A stretch of 64,000 nucleotides of DNA. It comes from Uloborus plumipes (Eukaryota > Arthropoda > Arachnida > Araneae > Uloboridae). Below the pieces are notes generated by a model, which did not search any database, was not told the DNA's origin, and worked only from the letters and a program-made list of their open reading frames with translations. Of the stretch, positions 46,506-58,657 are shown one piece after another. The number at the start of each line of letters is the position of its first letter. Position 1 is the stretch's first letter. The stretch is from NCBI GenBank assembly GCA_038373865.1, contig JAXGGA010005169.1, positions 1 through 64,000 on the forward strand, read 5' to 3'. The position numbers were made by a program, and so were the translations under genes.

Positions 46506-47055
46506 ACATGCTATGCTTAGTGGACCACATTATTGTAACTAACGGGTTTCATTCCAAATGTACCATTAACATTAATTATTATGGTGGTTATAATCATCAC
46601 CATTGTAGTAATAATAAAATGTTGTTATTGCTGTAGTATAGAAGAACTGTGCAGAGTATGATTATCAAGTTGCTATCTACTGTATGTATGAGATTGAAAA
46701 AGGTCTGAACATGATTAAGGATTAAGAAAAAATAATCCCGGAACTGAGCTTTGCTTATTCTTAACGGTTTTAAGTTGAAGGCTTCCAATAAAAACGATTA
46801 TTTATTATCTTTCCATTTTCTACTTATTGAATGCGGCTTGAATATGCTTTACAGTGAAAAAAGTAATTTGGTTTCTTAATCTTTATTCCTTTGTGTTGCA
46901 GTGATTTAGATCCTCTACGCAGATAATTGATATTAGTGGTAGCCTAAATGTATTTCAAAAATCTTTAGCACCCACAACAGACTAAAGCAAATGTTCAATG
47001 AAATTTTAACAAACAGTCATTTTCCCCATCATCTTTTTTTTTTTTTTGAACAATC

Positions 47056-47333
47056 AATGTGAAATAGAGTTTACAAATAAATTTGTGCTATTGATGTAGA
47101 GAAAATTACAACGTTAAGGAAGCACAAATAAGCAGAGATACTGCAGACACGTGTTTCGGCGTTACAAGGAACGCTTTTTTCAATGCAAAAAAATGTTGAT
47201 GTCCGTGCATCCATAAGCTCAAATTTTTTTTGCATTGAAAAGGGCGTTCCTTGTAACGACGAAACACGTGTCTGCAGTATCCCTGCTTATTTGTGCTTCC
47301 TTAACGTTGTAATTTTCTCTAAATGTGAAATAG
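47056..47333. mobile_element. Foldback hairpin flanked by a 12-bp direct repeat
   Basis: AGAGAAAATTACAACGTTAA at 47098 and the following 76 bases are the reverse complement of 47225-47320, with about 4 differences and a loop of about 30 bases. The arms include CACGTGTTTCGGCGTTACAA. AATGTGAAATAG occurs at 47056-47067 and at 47322-47333, immediately after the right arm, and could be a target duplication of an element starting at 47068. Confidence 0.7.
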
Positions 47334-49420
47334 GTTTCATGAAACTTATGAACACATGTAACGTATTTCATTACAGAATGTCTTTTTGCATTGGTTTAAC
47401 TTACATAACCTTTACTTACGTTTTTGTGAAGTCACAGAAGTTCGGTCAACATTCATTTAGAACTGCAAATTATGCTTTGTTTAAGAAAGTAGTTTATACG
47501 TTAAAAATTCTTTTTGACTATATATATTCCATTTTTTTTTCATTGTTTTGTTTCATTAAGTCTTCAGTGATTTCTTTAAATGCGTAAAAACAAACAAACT
47601 TTTTCTACTGTTTGTCTATAGTGTTTTTATTTTTAATAATGAAATAATCATACTGATGATAGTTTTTAATTACTAATTAATCATACGGATGATGGTATTT
47701 GTTCATTATATTTGCTTCTTCCTGATTGGTCCATAGCCCGTCAAGACTTTTGCAAGTGAAAAACTTGTGCATTGAAACTCACTAAAATATGCTCAACAAA
47801 GCACCCCTTTTTCATATGAATGTTTGTTGATGAAATAAAAACTTGTTTGGATAGAATTCCAAAAAGAGAAAAGAAAAATCTACTTGAAAGTTAAAAAAAA
47901 AATATTTCATTCTTTTGTACTCGGTATCCTTTTTTTTATTGTTAGAATTTATGATTTATGCATTAATGCGCATAATTAATTTTTTACTGAAACCAAAACA
48001 ATAAATTTTCAAACTAAAATGATTAATTCTAAATGTTAAAGTTAGACTATTGATATTACAAAAGTTAATTTAAGGATTACTTTTTTTCCCAAATGCTGTC
48101 AATATGAGCCCAAAATAAGCAAATTAATCACGTATTTAACGTCAAACATTCTTCGAAACAATTTTTACCCAATTTTAAAATATCTTTGTTACTAACTCGT
48201 AACAAAATAATCAAACAGAAAACTCTCAATCCCTAAAGGCCCAATTAAAATTATAAAAAAAGTAAGCATACCTAATGAAAATTGGCAATTTGTTTGCTTT
48301 AACATGAGTATACCTAATTAATAATTTTTGAACATTTATGTGAGACAAAACTAATGATGGGCTCTAAAATCAGTTTTTTTCCCTCGTGAGATGTCGGTAA
48401 AATATCCTATGCTGACATTTTGAAAATTCTATATATGCAGAGATATTTGTTTTATTTTATCTTTCTAACTGAATGTTGAAAGCCTAGACGATATAGAATT
48501 TTAGAATTATGTAGTCGTTTAACTCTGTAGTCAAAGAGATACAGCTGAGCGGTTTTATTTATCATTCACTATCTGCTTAATTTTTCTGAAAAATGGGATA
48601 AAAAAACTTTTTCCTTTCTGTCAATCAGTGAAATGTATTGAAAAAATATTGCTTCGATTGATATTTTTGTGTTTATTTATATCATTTCGCTGCAATTGCA
48701 GCATAAAAGTTTATTAAAGTAATAGATTATTCTGTGGTCCGTTATTTACTCAGTGTGAAAATTCATTGTAATATATGCGTCCCAAAATCAGTGGCTATAT
48801 GTGCTTTGATATTCATACTGATATTTTAGATAAAACAGCTTTGATTACTCTGCAAGCTGTTTGTTATGACCTGCCCTATGCACGGATTGCATTTATTGGT
48901 CTCTAGAGAGATTGGACTGTCAGGGAAACTGCTACTTCCCTTTCTTTATCACTTTGTCAGAAGAGCAGGGAATATCATGTGCTAAATAATATTTTCACCT
49001 TCACTTATGTAGACAAGAAATTTATATATAAATCATACAAATACTATACAGCAACCAAAGTAAATTGTAAAATAGTTACTTTGTAATATTTCGCGTCATT
49101 AGTGTTCTTTGTCGGACCCATTTGATGTTAAACAGTAGGTTACCACCACTAAGATAGGGTAAAGGCTGAACTTCGTGAAAAAAAATTGCATTTGGTTTTA
49201 ATTATGATATAAGAAAAAAAAATGCACCAGTAATCATCATAACAAACTAAAAATACAGAAAAATGTGCACTAGTTAGAAAAACTAAATTTCAGTGTTCAC
49301 GAAGGTATTGAATAAACGTTGCAAAAATTTTGTTTCATCCATTATATTGATGATAAGTTTCGCCAATTGTGGTGGATACATGACTTAATGAAACTTCAAT
49401 GAACAATCTACGAAAAATCG
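47334..49420. other. AT-rich stretch without a recognised feature
   Basis: A frame to 47585 is open but its translation has no recognisable domain and starts inside the hairpin. Nothing else is seen. Confidence 0.55.
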
Positions 49421-49800
49421 CTAAGTCTGGCGCCTCCCTCCCCCCAATTTGACGAAGAAAACTATAAATGGAATCGCCCGAATGACCCTTCCACGCAAAG
49501 AAAGAAGCAGTTTTTTGGCACAGGAGAACGAACACAGGAAGTCGTTGACACACCCCCAATTTATGACCGAAGAGGAATTCAGGCTCCTCCCACGCGAGAA
49601 ACATCTGTGGAGGAAAAGAGTCACGGTTGCAACGAAAAGCTGCTATGATCCAAGATGGAATCAATTAAGGAGGTAAAAAGTAGCTAAAAAGATGGCAATC
49701 GGGCATCTGGCAATGGGAGTGAGGGAGAGAAGTAAAGTGAAGAAGAACCACACAAGAAAGATATATAAAGTTTCGGCAACAGAGACCGAAAGGATATTTT
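49420..49800 (+). promoter_or_regulatory. Candidate promoter: GC-richer unique stretch with TATA box
   Basis: This is the longest stretch of the window that is clearly less AT-rich yet matches none of the repeat families I see. A TATATAA lies at 49763-49769, followed 25-30 bases later by GACCGAAAGG as a possible start region. Downstream come an ATG and a strong splice donor (49986-50020). The assignment rests on composition and signals only. Confidence 0.3.
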
Positions 49801-49985
49801 TCGAATTCTATCCAGGATTTTTTTGGTGGATATTAAGGCCGGTTTTGAGCGTCTCTGATTGTTAGAATTTGAGCGCCAATTCCGGTACTTGATAATCCTG
49901 AACTTGAGAGGTGTGCCTATAGATTCCCAAATATGTATATGTTGTTAGTGAGGATGAAAAAGACAGCGCTTGTAACTCATAAGCT

Positions 49986-50020
49986 ATGGACGACGTAATA
50001 AACTTTGTCAACCCCACTGG
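49986..50020 (+). CDS. Candidate first coding exon of an unknown gene
   Basis: The ATG at 49986 has a purine at -3 and G at +4, a good initiation context. It opens MDDVINFVNPT and two bases of a next codon before TGG|GTGAGT at 50018-50026, a near-consensus splice donor. Without splicing the frame would stop at once (GGG TGA), so it only makes sense if the donor is used. An in-frame TAA lies two codons upstream, which fixes this ATG as the first in frame. Against it, an upstream frame starting near 49934 overlaps this ATG in another phase and would hinder initiation. I do not recognise the peptide, and no second exon can be placed. Confidence 0.22.
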
Positions 50021-50026
50021 GTGAGT

Positions 50027-52184
50027 TTGGTTTTTTTTAAGATGTATTCTTGCATTTTCTGAACGCCGCGCTTTTGGGTATTTCACTCCAATGCAATGTA
50101 CGGTTGTTTTTTTTTATGTCGTGTTTAATTGCGGAATGTTAAGTGAGCAATTTTTACTGTTCGGTAATTTAACTTTATAATTTGTTTTTCATCTAGTCTT
50201 ATAATAATGTTTTGTAGATTTTGTTTTAAGCACTAACGATTACGCGGCCTAATGTATTCATTTTCAAAATTTAAGGTTCTTTGCTCACTGCATTCCAGAT
50301 GAGGTTGTTTTCTTTAAGAATTGGAGCAATGCTCGAAGCTATTTTTTTCCTTTTCAGCAGGATATTTATCTTTTTCTTTCAGCAGAAATAATTGGGATTT
50401 TCAGTTTTAATTATGTTTTTTAAATTATTTGAGGAGGTAAATTATTGAAGATTATAGAATGATTATTACATTTAATTAACTTTTTAACTTACTACACCAC
50501 ACCAATTTTATTTTACTTTTTCCAATGAAATAGTGACCGTTAAAACGAAGCCGTATGCAGCGAATTTATGGATATGATGTAACAGCTTCAATTATTCTTC
50601 TAGTTTTACTGTGTATTAATTGATTTACTTATGTTTCCGTCAATGTTCCATCAAATACTATAGCAACTAGTGGGTAACACATAGCTTTAAATCTTTTTTA
50701 AAAATAAATATTTATGAATATTTAGAAATATTTTATGCTAGTTTCAATTGAATGAAATTCAATAGAATAAAAGTACACGATAAGATTGTGCTTAAATTAT
50801 TGAGAACAGCAGTTTAAGCGTTTCTAATTTGTTTCATTAAAACAAATTCGATTATTGGCATACTTAGAGGGCAAAAAATTTGGAGACTGTGATTTATTAT
50901 ATTAATGAGGTAACAAGAGTGCTAGAGAAATGTGTTACCTTCGAAATTATTTTTCCTGTGGAGGAATGGAGAATTCATAAACAAATTGAATCCGTGAGTG
51001 CGAAAGTCGGCTGTAAGTAGTCAATATGGATGCTAAGCTTCAGAAGACTTTCCTTCCCCTTCAAATCTACGTTTAAATAGCACAAATCGTATCATTAGTG
51101 CTACCATCTATTGAGGATAAAATCAGACTCTTCCTCGTGAAGAAGGAACCTTACTCATGGAACAACTTGCTTTTGTCATAAATTCTTACTCACTACACGA
51201 AAAGATTTGGGTCGCTCGAGTGGCATCATTAACAGCAACAAAAGCTGTCAGATTTCATTACTAGAATCTTAAACTAACTTTTTGACTTAAGTTTATGAAA
51301 CACTAGAAGTTCCTCATAATAATAAGCAATATTGAAATATTGGAATTAGGTAGTAAGTTTGTGCAAAGGAAATAGTTCAAAGTGATTCATTTCTCCGCAT
51401 CTAATAAAACATCTCTCATTTCAAGAAACTAAAGTGACTTAAAACAGCTTTACTCTTGGGAAACTCTTAAGAGAGTAAAGTGCAATTCTCAGACTATTTT
51501 CAGTCTGCTTGCTTCTACCGTTGTCAGAGACGGTTTTTGTTAATCTCTTTGGTAAAACTAAACGAAGAGGAAGAAATTACATCACAGAGCTTAAATCTGA
51601 TTGGAGATTAAGATCTTTAGCGTCGTTAAACATCTTTAGCGTCTTATAACTTAAAGAAAAAGGCTTTACTCCAAGAAAATTTTATTTAGTTGCTTTTTCT
51701 TCTGTTATTTTATACAAACTACTTTTCGTTTTGATTCGAAACTCTAAAATAAGAAAAATGAAAGAAAAAATAAAATAGCCAGAAGTATACTTTAAAAATA
51801 CGTTTTTTTGGGAGACATGCGTGTGCTTTCCTACTAATTTAAAGACTCGAAAAAGTAAATAAAAAGATAGGATGATTATTTCAAGCTTCCATTTTTCTTA
51901 CTCAAGACAATTCTCTTTACTACTGAAGTTGATGTAATTTCAACTCAATAATTCTGAAGAACAAGAGGTGAACTAGATGATTTCCGAAGATTTGATCAGT
52001 CGTCTAATGTTTGATCTATCAAACTATGCAAATGTCAGTATTGTTTCGGTTTATGACCACACTGTACAGTATCATCCATAGTATTTAAATTAAGAATTTT
52101 GATTTGTTCAGCATTATTCAAATCACCAAACAGTGGGGAAAAACTAAGCCATTTTGTTTCAACTTTAGCTGATTAATGGAGGTT
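50027..52184. other. AT-rich stretch without a recognised feature
   Basis: No gene or bounded element is visible. If the exon at 49986-50020 is real, this would be intron. Confidence 0.55.
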
Positions 52185-52242
52185 GGGGGGGGGGGGGGAC
52201 TTAAGACGGCTCAAACAATTTGTTTTTCGGAGATTTTTTTCA

Positions 52243-52303
<61 letters not shown>
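52185..52303. repeat. Poly(G) run and (AT)n microsatellite
   Basis: About 14 G at 52185-52198 and about 58 bases of alternating AT at 52245-52303. Several A and T runs of 15-20 bases follow to 52780. Confidence 0.9.
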
Positions 52304-52307
<4 letters not shown>

Positions 52308-52810
52308 CAGCGGAGCGAACTTTTAAGATTATTTTGCTGCATATCTGAACAGGGAAGAAATAACTTTTTTTTAGAGAAAAATCTTCAATCGGCGGGACAG
52401 ACGAAGCTTGTAATTTTCATCTGAAACAAAAAAACCAAACACCATTTAAATTTTCATATCTTTTTCTGCTATATGAACTAAAAATAGCTGAAAAAACTGA
52501 AATTTTAATGTTTTCTCACGTTTGAAAGAAAAAGTGCTTTTTGTAAAAAAAAAAAAAAAAAAAGCCTTTCAACTGGCTAAAAAAATTGTTAACAGTTTTT
52601 TTTTTCGGAATGCTTTTAGTCAAAATGAAATAAAAATGTATGAAAATTAGAATGGTGTTTTTTTTTTTTTTTCAGTTGAAAATTCTGAGCTCCATTTGCT
52701 CCGCCAATTGAAAACAGCAGTTGTAAGAATATACAAAGAAATCGGCTGCATGAGAATTTTTTCAAAAAAAAAAAAAAAGTTTTTCCCATGTTCAGACATG
52801 TAATGAAATA

Positions 52811-53368
52811 CAGTGAACTCTCACTGATGCGCCTGTCCTAGGGACCAACAGAAAAAGGCGCATAAACGAGAGAGCCGTATAAGGGAACAAGCCTATTTAA
52901 AGGACTAAAACTCAACATAAGTTCTAATGAGAGAGTGAATAAGAATGTTTCTATAGAAAAGGGACATATTACTATAGTTTGGCAATTACTGTAACGTAAC
53001 TATAATGATAAAGATAAAACAAAAGTTGTAGCATACCTAATTACAAACTGTTCCCTTTAAAACGATGCATAATAGATAATTGTCCCTCTCCGAACTCTAG
53101 TTCTTGCGGAAAAAATGCCTTCCGTGAGTAATAAAGGCGAAAGATTAAAGAGAAGTAAAGAAAAATGCTTATTTTTTACAAAAAATAAATACATTTTCAT
53201 ACATTTTAGGGAAAATTCGGCGCATAAGTGAAATATTTATCTTTAGAGCGACGCATAAACGAACAATTCTATCATTATTTTGCTATGGAATGTGCTGGGA
53301 CCATTCAAAATCGGCGTATAAGTGAAAAAGGCGCATAAATGAGGCGGCGTATAAGTGAGAGTTCACTG
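52811..53368. mobile_element. Tigger-like MITE, 558 bp
   Basis: Ends CAGTGAACTCTCACTGATGC and the reverse complement of CAGTGAACTCTCACTTATAC are flanked by TA (52809-52810 and 53369-53370). GGCGCATAA/GGCGTATAAGTGA words recur inside both ends (about 52857, 53219, 53313, 53328, 53345). No transposase remains. Confidence 0.88.
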
Positions 53369-53373
53369 TAATC

Positions 53374-53603
53374 GTTCGTTCGTTCGTTTTTGGGCTATAT
53401 GCCCAGGTTTTTTGATGAGGACTACAATCTAGTGTTTTTCCTCCGTTACATATGATTTTTATTACATATATCTTGTACAGACAATGTGTGAAAGAGTTAC
53501 ATCACTAAGGAAGGAAAGTACATCCGGAGCTAGGGTGGGAGTCGAACCCACCATCTCAGAGTTATCGGCAACACGCCTTAGACCGCTCGGCCACTGAGAC
53601 CCC
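53374..53603 (-). mobile_element. Full-length tRNA-derived SINE with 12-bp duplication
   Basis: On the minus strand the element begins GGGGTCTCAGTGGCCGAGCG at 53603 and carries an A-box (TGGCCGAGCGG) and a B-box (GGTTCGACTCC, about 53540-53550), derived from a Leu- or Ser-type tRNA. The acceptor ends do not pair, so it is not a functional tRNA gene. The body follows, then CTAGATTGTAGTCCTCATCA, CCTGGGCATATAGCCC and a (CGAA)n tail. A perfect direct repeat TTCACTGTAATC (53362-53373 and 53604-53615) flanks it. It landed in the right terminal repeat of the Tigger-like MITE. Its 61-bp relative is at 31828-31888. Confidence 0.92.
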
Positions 53604-53615
53604 TTCACTGTAATC

Positions 53616-54640
53616 TCAAAAGTTTGCTAGACTTGCTTTTTTAAAAAATGCAAACCCCCCCCGCCCAAAACCTTTTTTGAGCCTTCTAAAACGGAGTCTC
53701 TCCTTAAAACCGTGTTCACCTCTACAAAAAGGGCTAAATTTCATGAGACTTTTTTTTTAAAAACTATTTATCTTGAACTGCATTTTTATGTCTCTTTAAA
53801 CTACTCTATTTCCGTTTGATATTTGTTTTTATGTATTTCCTTGCATAACTGTAAAATGTATAAACTTGAAATAAGAGCTTACTTATTGCTGTGAGCGAAA
53901 ATAGGCTCGTATTATATTGACTGCTAGATGAAAAAAAAATCCTTTCAAGATTATACAGTGTTTCTATGTTACAATAGAAATTGAAGGGGAAAAAAATTGT
54001 TTTGTTCATAAAACGTTATATTGTAGGATTCTGCCTCTACAAATACAATCCACTTTCATCTCCTCATGTGAAATGCTTGGGAAAAGAATTTTCGTTTCCA
54101 AGAGCTCTTTATATTTGCTATTTTCATTGTACATTGTGTTTCTACTTTCGGGAGTTTACTTATTTAGAGGAATTCCTCGTTCATTCATATCCTTCTTAGA
54201 ATTTACAGGATCAGAGAGTATGTATATTAGAGCATGGAGATCACAGAATAGAAAATGGCTTGAAAATTTATGATATAAATTTTGAAAAGAAGTGTGAAAA
54301 CGGGCTATTTTTAAATGTACCCTGTATGCTGAGAAATCCTGTTTAAACGTCTTACACAAAAGGTGAAGATGGAGACAAAATGCATTCATCTGCAATTTGC
54401 TTTTGAAATTCAGCTATAGAAATTTGGGAGTCATTTCATGTCGATTGCACTAATTTTTCAAATCCTATTTACTCAACCACCCTCATTTTGAATAAAATTT
54501 CAGATATGTACCAATGTCTGTGAAAATAACGTATGTACATCTTCAGTTTCCAAGCTTCAAACCCTGAGGGTCTGTAATAATGCCAGTGAAAGGCTTCAAA
54601 TTGTAGGGGCACCAGTATGAAACAAATTACCATGTTTAGA
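53616..54640. other. AT-rich stretch without a recognised feature
   Basis: Short open frames near 54000-54270 on both strands show no domain. No repeats are recognised. Confidence 0.55.
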
Positions 54641-54643
54641 CTA

Positions 54644-54810
54644 CACTGTAAAAAATGAGTGTTTTTTTACAGTATAATAAAGCTAATTTATAGTAATAAA
54701 CTGTAGAAATTGCTAATTTTACAGTTTATTACTGTACATTTTGCAGTTTTAAATTGGAGCCTCGGTTGCCAATTTTATACTGTGAAAACAACGGTTCATT
54801 TTTTGCAGTG
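54644..54810. mobile_element. MITE of the TTTACAGTATAATA family, copy C (inverted)
   Basis: It starts CACTGTAAAAAATGAGTG and ends with the complement of CACTGCAAAAAATGAACCG. Reading from the right it has GTTTTCACAGTATAAAATTG, then the GAGGCTCCAATTTAAAACTG-like phrase and the CAGTTTATTACTGTA core shared with copies A and B. It is the shortest and has the cleanest ends. Confidence 0.82.
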
Positions 54811-57800
54811 ACTGATTGTAGACTAAAATTCATTTGCGCTGGTGTCCTGTGGTTTCAAGATGCTTAGAGTTCTTTTTAACCAACTTCAAAAAGGAAACGG
54901 CTATCAGTTCATACCGTATGTAAGTTTTTTCTTTTTAGTCAGCTCACAACGTCTGATTTAGTGAGCCGATTTTGACGATTTTTCAATGGATATGGGGTAG
55001 TCTAACTTAGGTTCGATACTTTAATTGACCATATTTGCTCAATAGAAAAAATAACTAGGCAAAAAACTAAATGCCATGTAATTTCTTTATTAAATGATTT
55101 CAAATGTTTCCCAGATCCCCTCAAATTAGCAATGCGGATTTCATAAGAAAAAGAAGTTAATTTTATTTATTTTTGAAAATCTGCAAGTTTTTTTTTTTTT
55201 TTTGAAATCAGAAGCGAAACTTTTTTAAACGAGTGATTGCTCTTGTAGTTGGTTTATAGATTCGACATGCACAGTAAACCTTTTTTAGTGAACTTTTGCT
55301 TACATTGTCTCTTCCTGTACTTTCTTTCATTTTTCTGTTTTTATGTTCTTCTATCTATCTTTCTATTCTTTTCTTTTTTGTAGACTGTTTACTACAAGGT
55401 AGAACCATTCAAATTAGTTCAGAACAGTTTTAATTTCGAAACTACTTTCAAACGTATTTTTTAAAAATATTTTCTAAGGGCCTGTACTACTGAATTAGTA
55501 AATAAATCAAAGATAAGTTTTAATTGGAAAACTAAAAAAAACGAGCTGTATTAATTTTCCTCTCATGAAAATCTTTTATTAATGTAAGCACATCGTAATT
55601 ATCATTCATAAGGAAAAGTTTAGATTAATAAGGATATGTTGAAAGATAAAATTACATTTTATTATTAGCAGAAATTTTCTTTTTCGTGCACCATCTAAAT
55701 TTCTTAGCTTTTATCTTGATAACCCCTCAGGTAAGGCTTGAGGGTTACAAGATTCTTTTCAAAGTTATTGCTCCATAAAAGGAGAAACAAAAAATCTTGC
55801 CCAGCTCTCCTGTTTATGTTTCACAGAGCTGCTATATTTTTAGTCATTTTGAGCAGCTTAATTTACTGTTCAATGCTGGCAATTAATTTAATAAACATAC
55901 TTTATTGATTTTCCCCATCAAAGTTAATTTTTCAAAGAAGATTACTTAAAGAAAGAACATTTGGCTCCGTGTTAAATTTGACTCCTTTGTTATATTTAAA
56001 GTAACAGTACAGGTGCCATTGCTTCTAACAAACTTTAATAGAAAACGCTCTTGATGAAAACTATGAATAGAATAAGAATCTGCGAACTTATTATTCTCAG
56101 AGTGATATTTTATCATTGATTTATTTTTACCATTAGTACCTATGTGTGAAATTCAAAAATTTGCATCCCTCAAATCAGTTACACTTAAAAATATTCTTTG
56201 ATTCTGAAAAAATTGAGACAGTTGCAGAGACTCAAAACATTTTTCTGTTTTTTGTTTTAAAATATCAAGAAAAAAAACGAAGAAAAAGAAAATAAAAGTA
56301 TTTCCTCACTGGCTAGGCATTAATGCAAGTTAAAGATTAAATAATTGATTCAAAAGGAGTGGAATAAAAGTACTTTCTTCGCGATTCATATATAATTTTG
56401 GCTATTGATGAAGTTTTAGTATGGACTGTAAATGATTTATTGAGATTAATGATTTCATTTTCACTTTGAAGTTTCAAAACAATGTTTATGGTAACAAAGA
56501 AAATCGCAATAAATTTTCCTTCAGATTTAAAGTTGACAAAGGTTGAAAACTAATACGTAAGTGGTGCTTTAGTGGTTCAGCAAAGCGTAAGTCTGTAGTA
56601 AAGTTCAGTAAAACGTAAGGGTTTTTTTTACTGAAAAAAAAAAAAAAAAAACTTTTAATTTTTAATATGAACAAGTATTGAAATGTGTTTAGATTTTTCT
56701 TTCTAAATTTCAACTTGCATATTTAAATTGGCAACGATTAAAAGAGAGAACTCTTTTTTTTCCAGAACTATTGAAGTATCACTAAAATTTAGACTTCGCA
56801 GAGTTATTCTCTTCTTTCTTTTGTTACTTTCTATCTCACATTTATTTATTTATTTTTTTTACAATTCAAATTCAAAGTTTTCTATTGAAGAAAATGTTTC
56901 TGTAATATAGCTTCAATATGAATTTTTCTTACTCTTAAATATAGACAAAAAATGTTCACACACTTTGCGAAAAAAAAAACTAACACCTGCAGGAAAATTG
57001 TCAGGACTCCAGTCACAGCCTACATACGTTTAAAAGCATACATTTTTTTTTTTCAAATGTTTTCAAAATTATTTAGTTTTATACTTACATTGAAATTACG
57101 ATTTAAGACCTTTAGAAACTACAGTTTTATATTTTTTGGATAATGGACTTTTATTTTAGAGTAATTTTAAAGTAAACTGCAAAGCATTAAGAACTCTAAA
57201 TGCACATTTAATGCTGTTCGCTGTACAATATTTTGAAAATAGTATAAACAATGAATAACGTAACAGTGAAGAGTACGAGAAAGAAATATCGCTTTCATTT
57301 AAGACGAAAATTAAAAAAACAAAACAAAAACATTATTTTGAATTTTTATTACTTATGTCATATTATTTTGCGTATACATTTTATAAGCTAGAAAAAAAAC
57401 TGTAATTAAAAACCTTATGGCTAAAATTACGCTTATTTATTTGGTAATATTTTTAATGACAAAGCAGAGAGGATTAAAATTTTTACTCACCTGTATATTA
57501 CAAGAGTAAGGAAATATGATTTTTATAGAATGTCTGGACCTAGTATAGAACTATTTACTACTATTTGACTTTTATGGGTTTTGTTTTATGATAAAACATT
57601 TGAATACTTCATAGAGCAGCATTACGACTTTCGATCTTTCTTGCAAAGCTTTATTTTCTACATTGTAAGAATTTCATCAAAATTGTCCGTGCGATTTACC
57701 TAAACTTTGATAGTGTTTCTCTTGCTTACTATGCTTTTTGGTATACAATCTTTAGTATTTCTGGTCGTACATGTGCAAAAGGTTAATAATGCGTTATTTA

Positions 57801-58657
57801 AAATCTTTTCAAACTAAAATGTTCTACTTTTCCTTAAAAAAGAAGACAGTGTATTGAGTCCCTAGCTGTAATACTATCACATTTTATATATTTTACATTT
57901 AAACTTAGCTTTGTGTCAGTAAACCAGAAAGTTAAAAGTGTTTGGCTTGTTGTAGACATAAGACATGTTAAATTGTTCTTTTAAATAGTTGTTTTCATCC
58001 CTCAAAATTTGTGTTACATTCCTCTTTTCATTTAATGGAAGAAACTTTTGCACGTTTGTGAGTATCAAAATTTTAAGAGCTTTAGTTTAGAAAAAACTCA
58101 CCCCCTTCCCTTCCCACGTTAAAGTTAAAGAGTTTTTTAAAAATTCGTTGAAACAAATTTAATTACTGCACTTTTAGTGTTAAGGATTTTCCACTCTTCT
58201 TTCGTTCATTTTAAAGAAAAAAAAGTGTAACAAAGTTAAATTTGAAAAACATAAAGTTTTGTTTTTTGAAAAATATCATTAAAATTCGAAAATGTAATTT
58301 CATTGCAAACATAATGTTATGGAAGCCCTTCAACGACTATAAATATGTTAGAGCCTTGTTTCATTGCATAAGTCTTATAAAGAGCATGGGCTTTACTTCA
58401 ATAAAATGCAATTATATTTTACATATTTCTAGAAACTATATTTAGTTAGCATTTTTTGCGCAGTTCCTGAAGCATCTCATAAAATAATCCGTTGATACGT
58501 CTAGTAAAATGAAATTGCCTTGTAAATTAATTAAATTTGAAGTAAGTTTGGTGAAGAAAGTGAAGCATGTAAAATAATGAAAACGATGAAAGGAATCTTA
58601 ATTTACGAGGTAAGTAACACTTGTGATACATATGCATCTGAATGCATGAGTTTAAGT
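54811..58657. other. AT-rich stretch without a recognised feature
   Basis: Homopolymer A or T runs occur (for example near 55190 and 56635-56652). No gene, RNA gene or bounded repeat is visible in about 3.8 kb. Confidence 0.55.

Noticed and set aside
47183..47587. A 134-residue protein
   Set aside because: The frame starts inside the hairpin and continues into AT-rich DNA with no domain.
49335..49676. A 109-residue protein on the minus strand or a 75-residue one on the plus strand
   Set aside because: Both frames exist because the DNA here is less AT-rich; neither has a recognised domain, and they overlap the candidate promoter.
53521..53603. A functional tRNA-Leu or tRNA-Ser gene on the minus strand
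   Set aside because: A- and B-boxes are perfect, but the acceptor ends do not pair and the sequence continues into a SINE body flanked by a target duplication.
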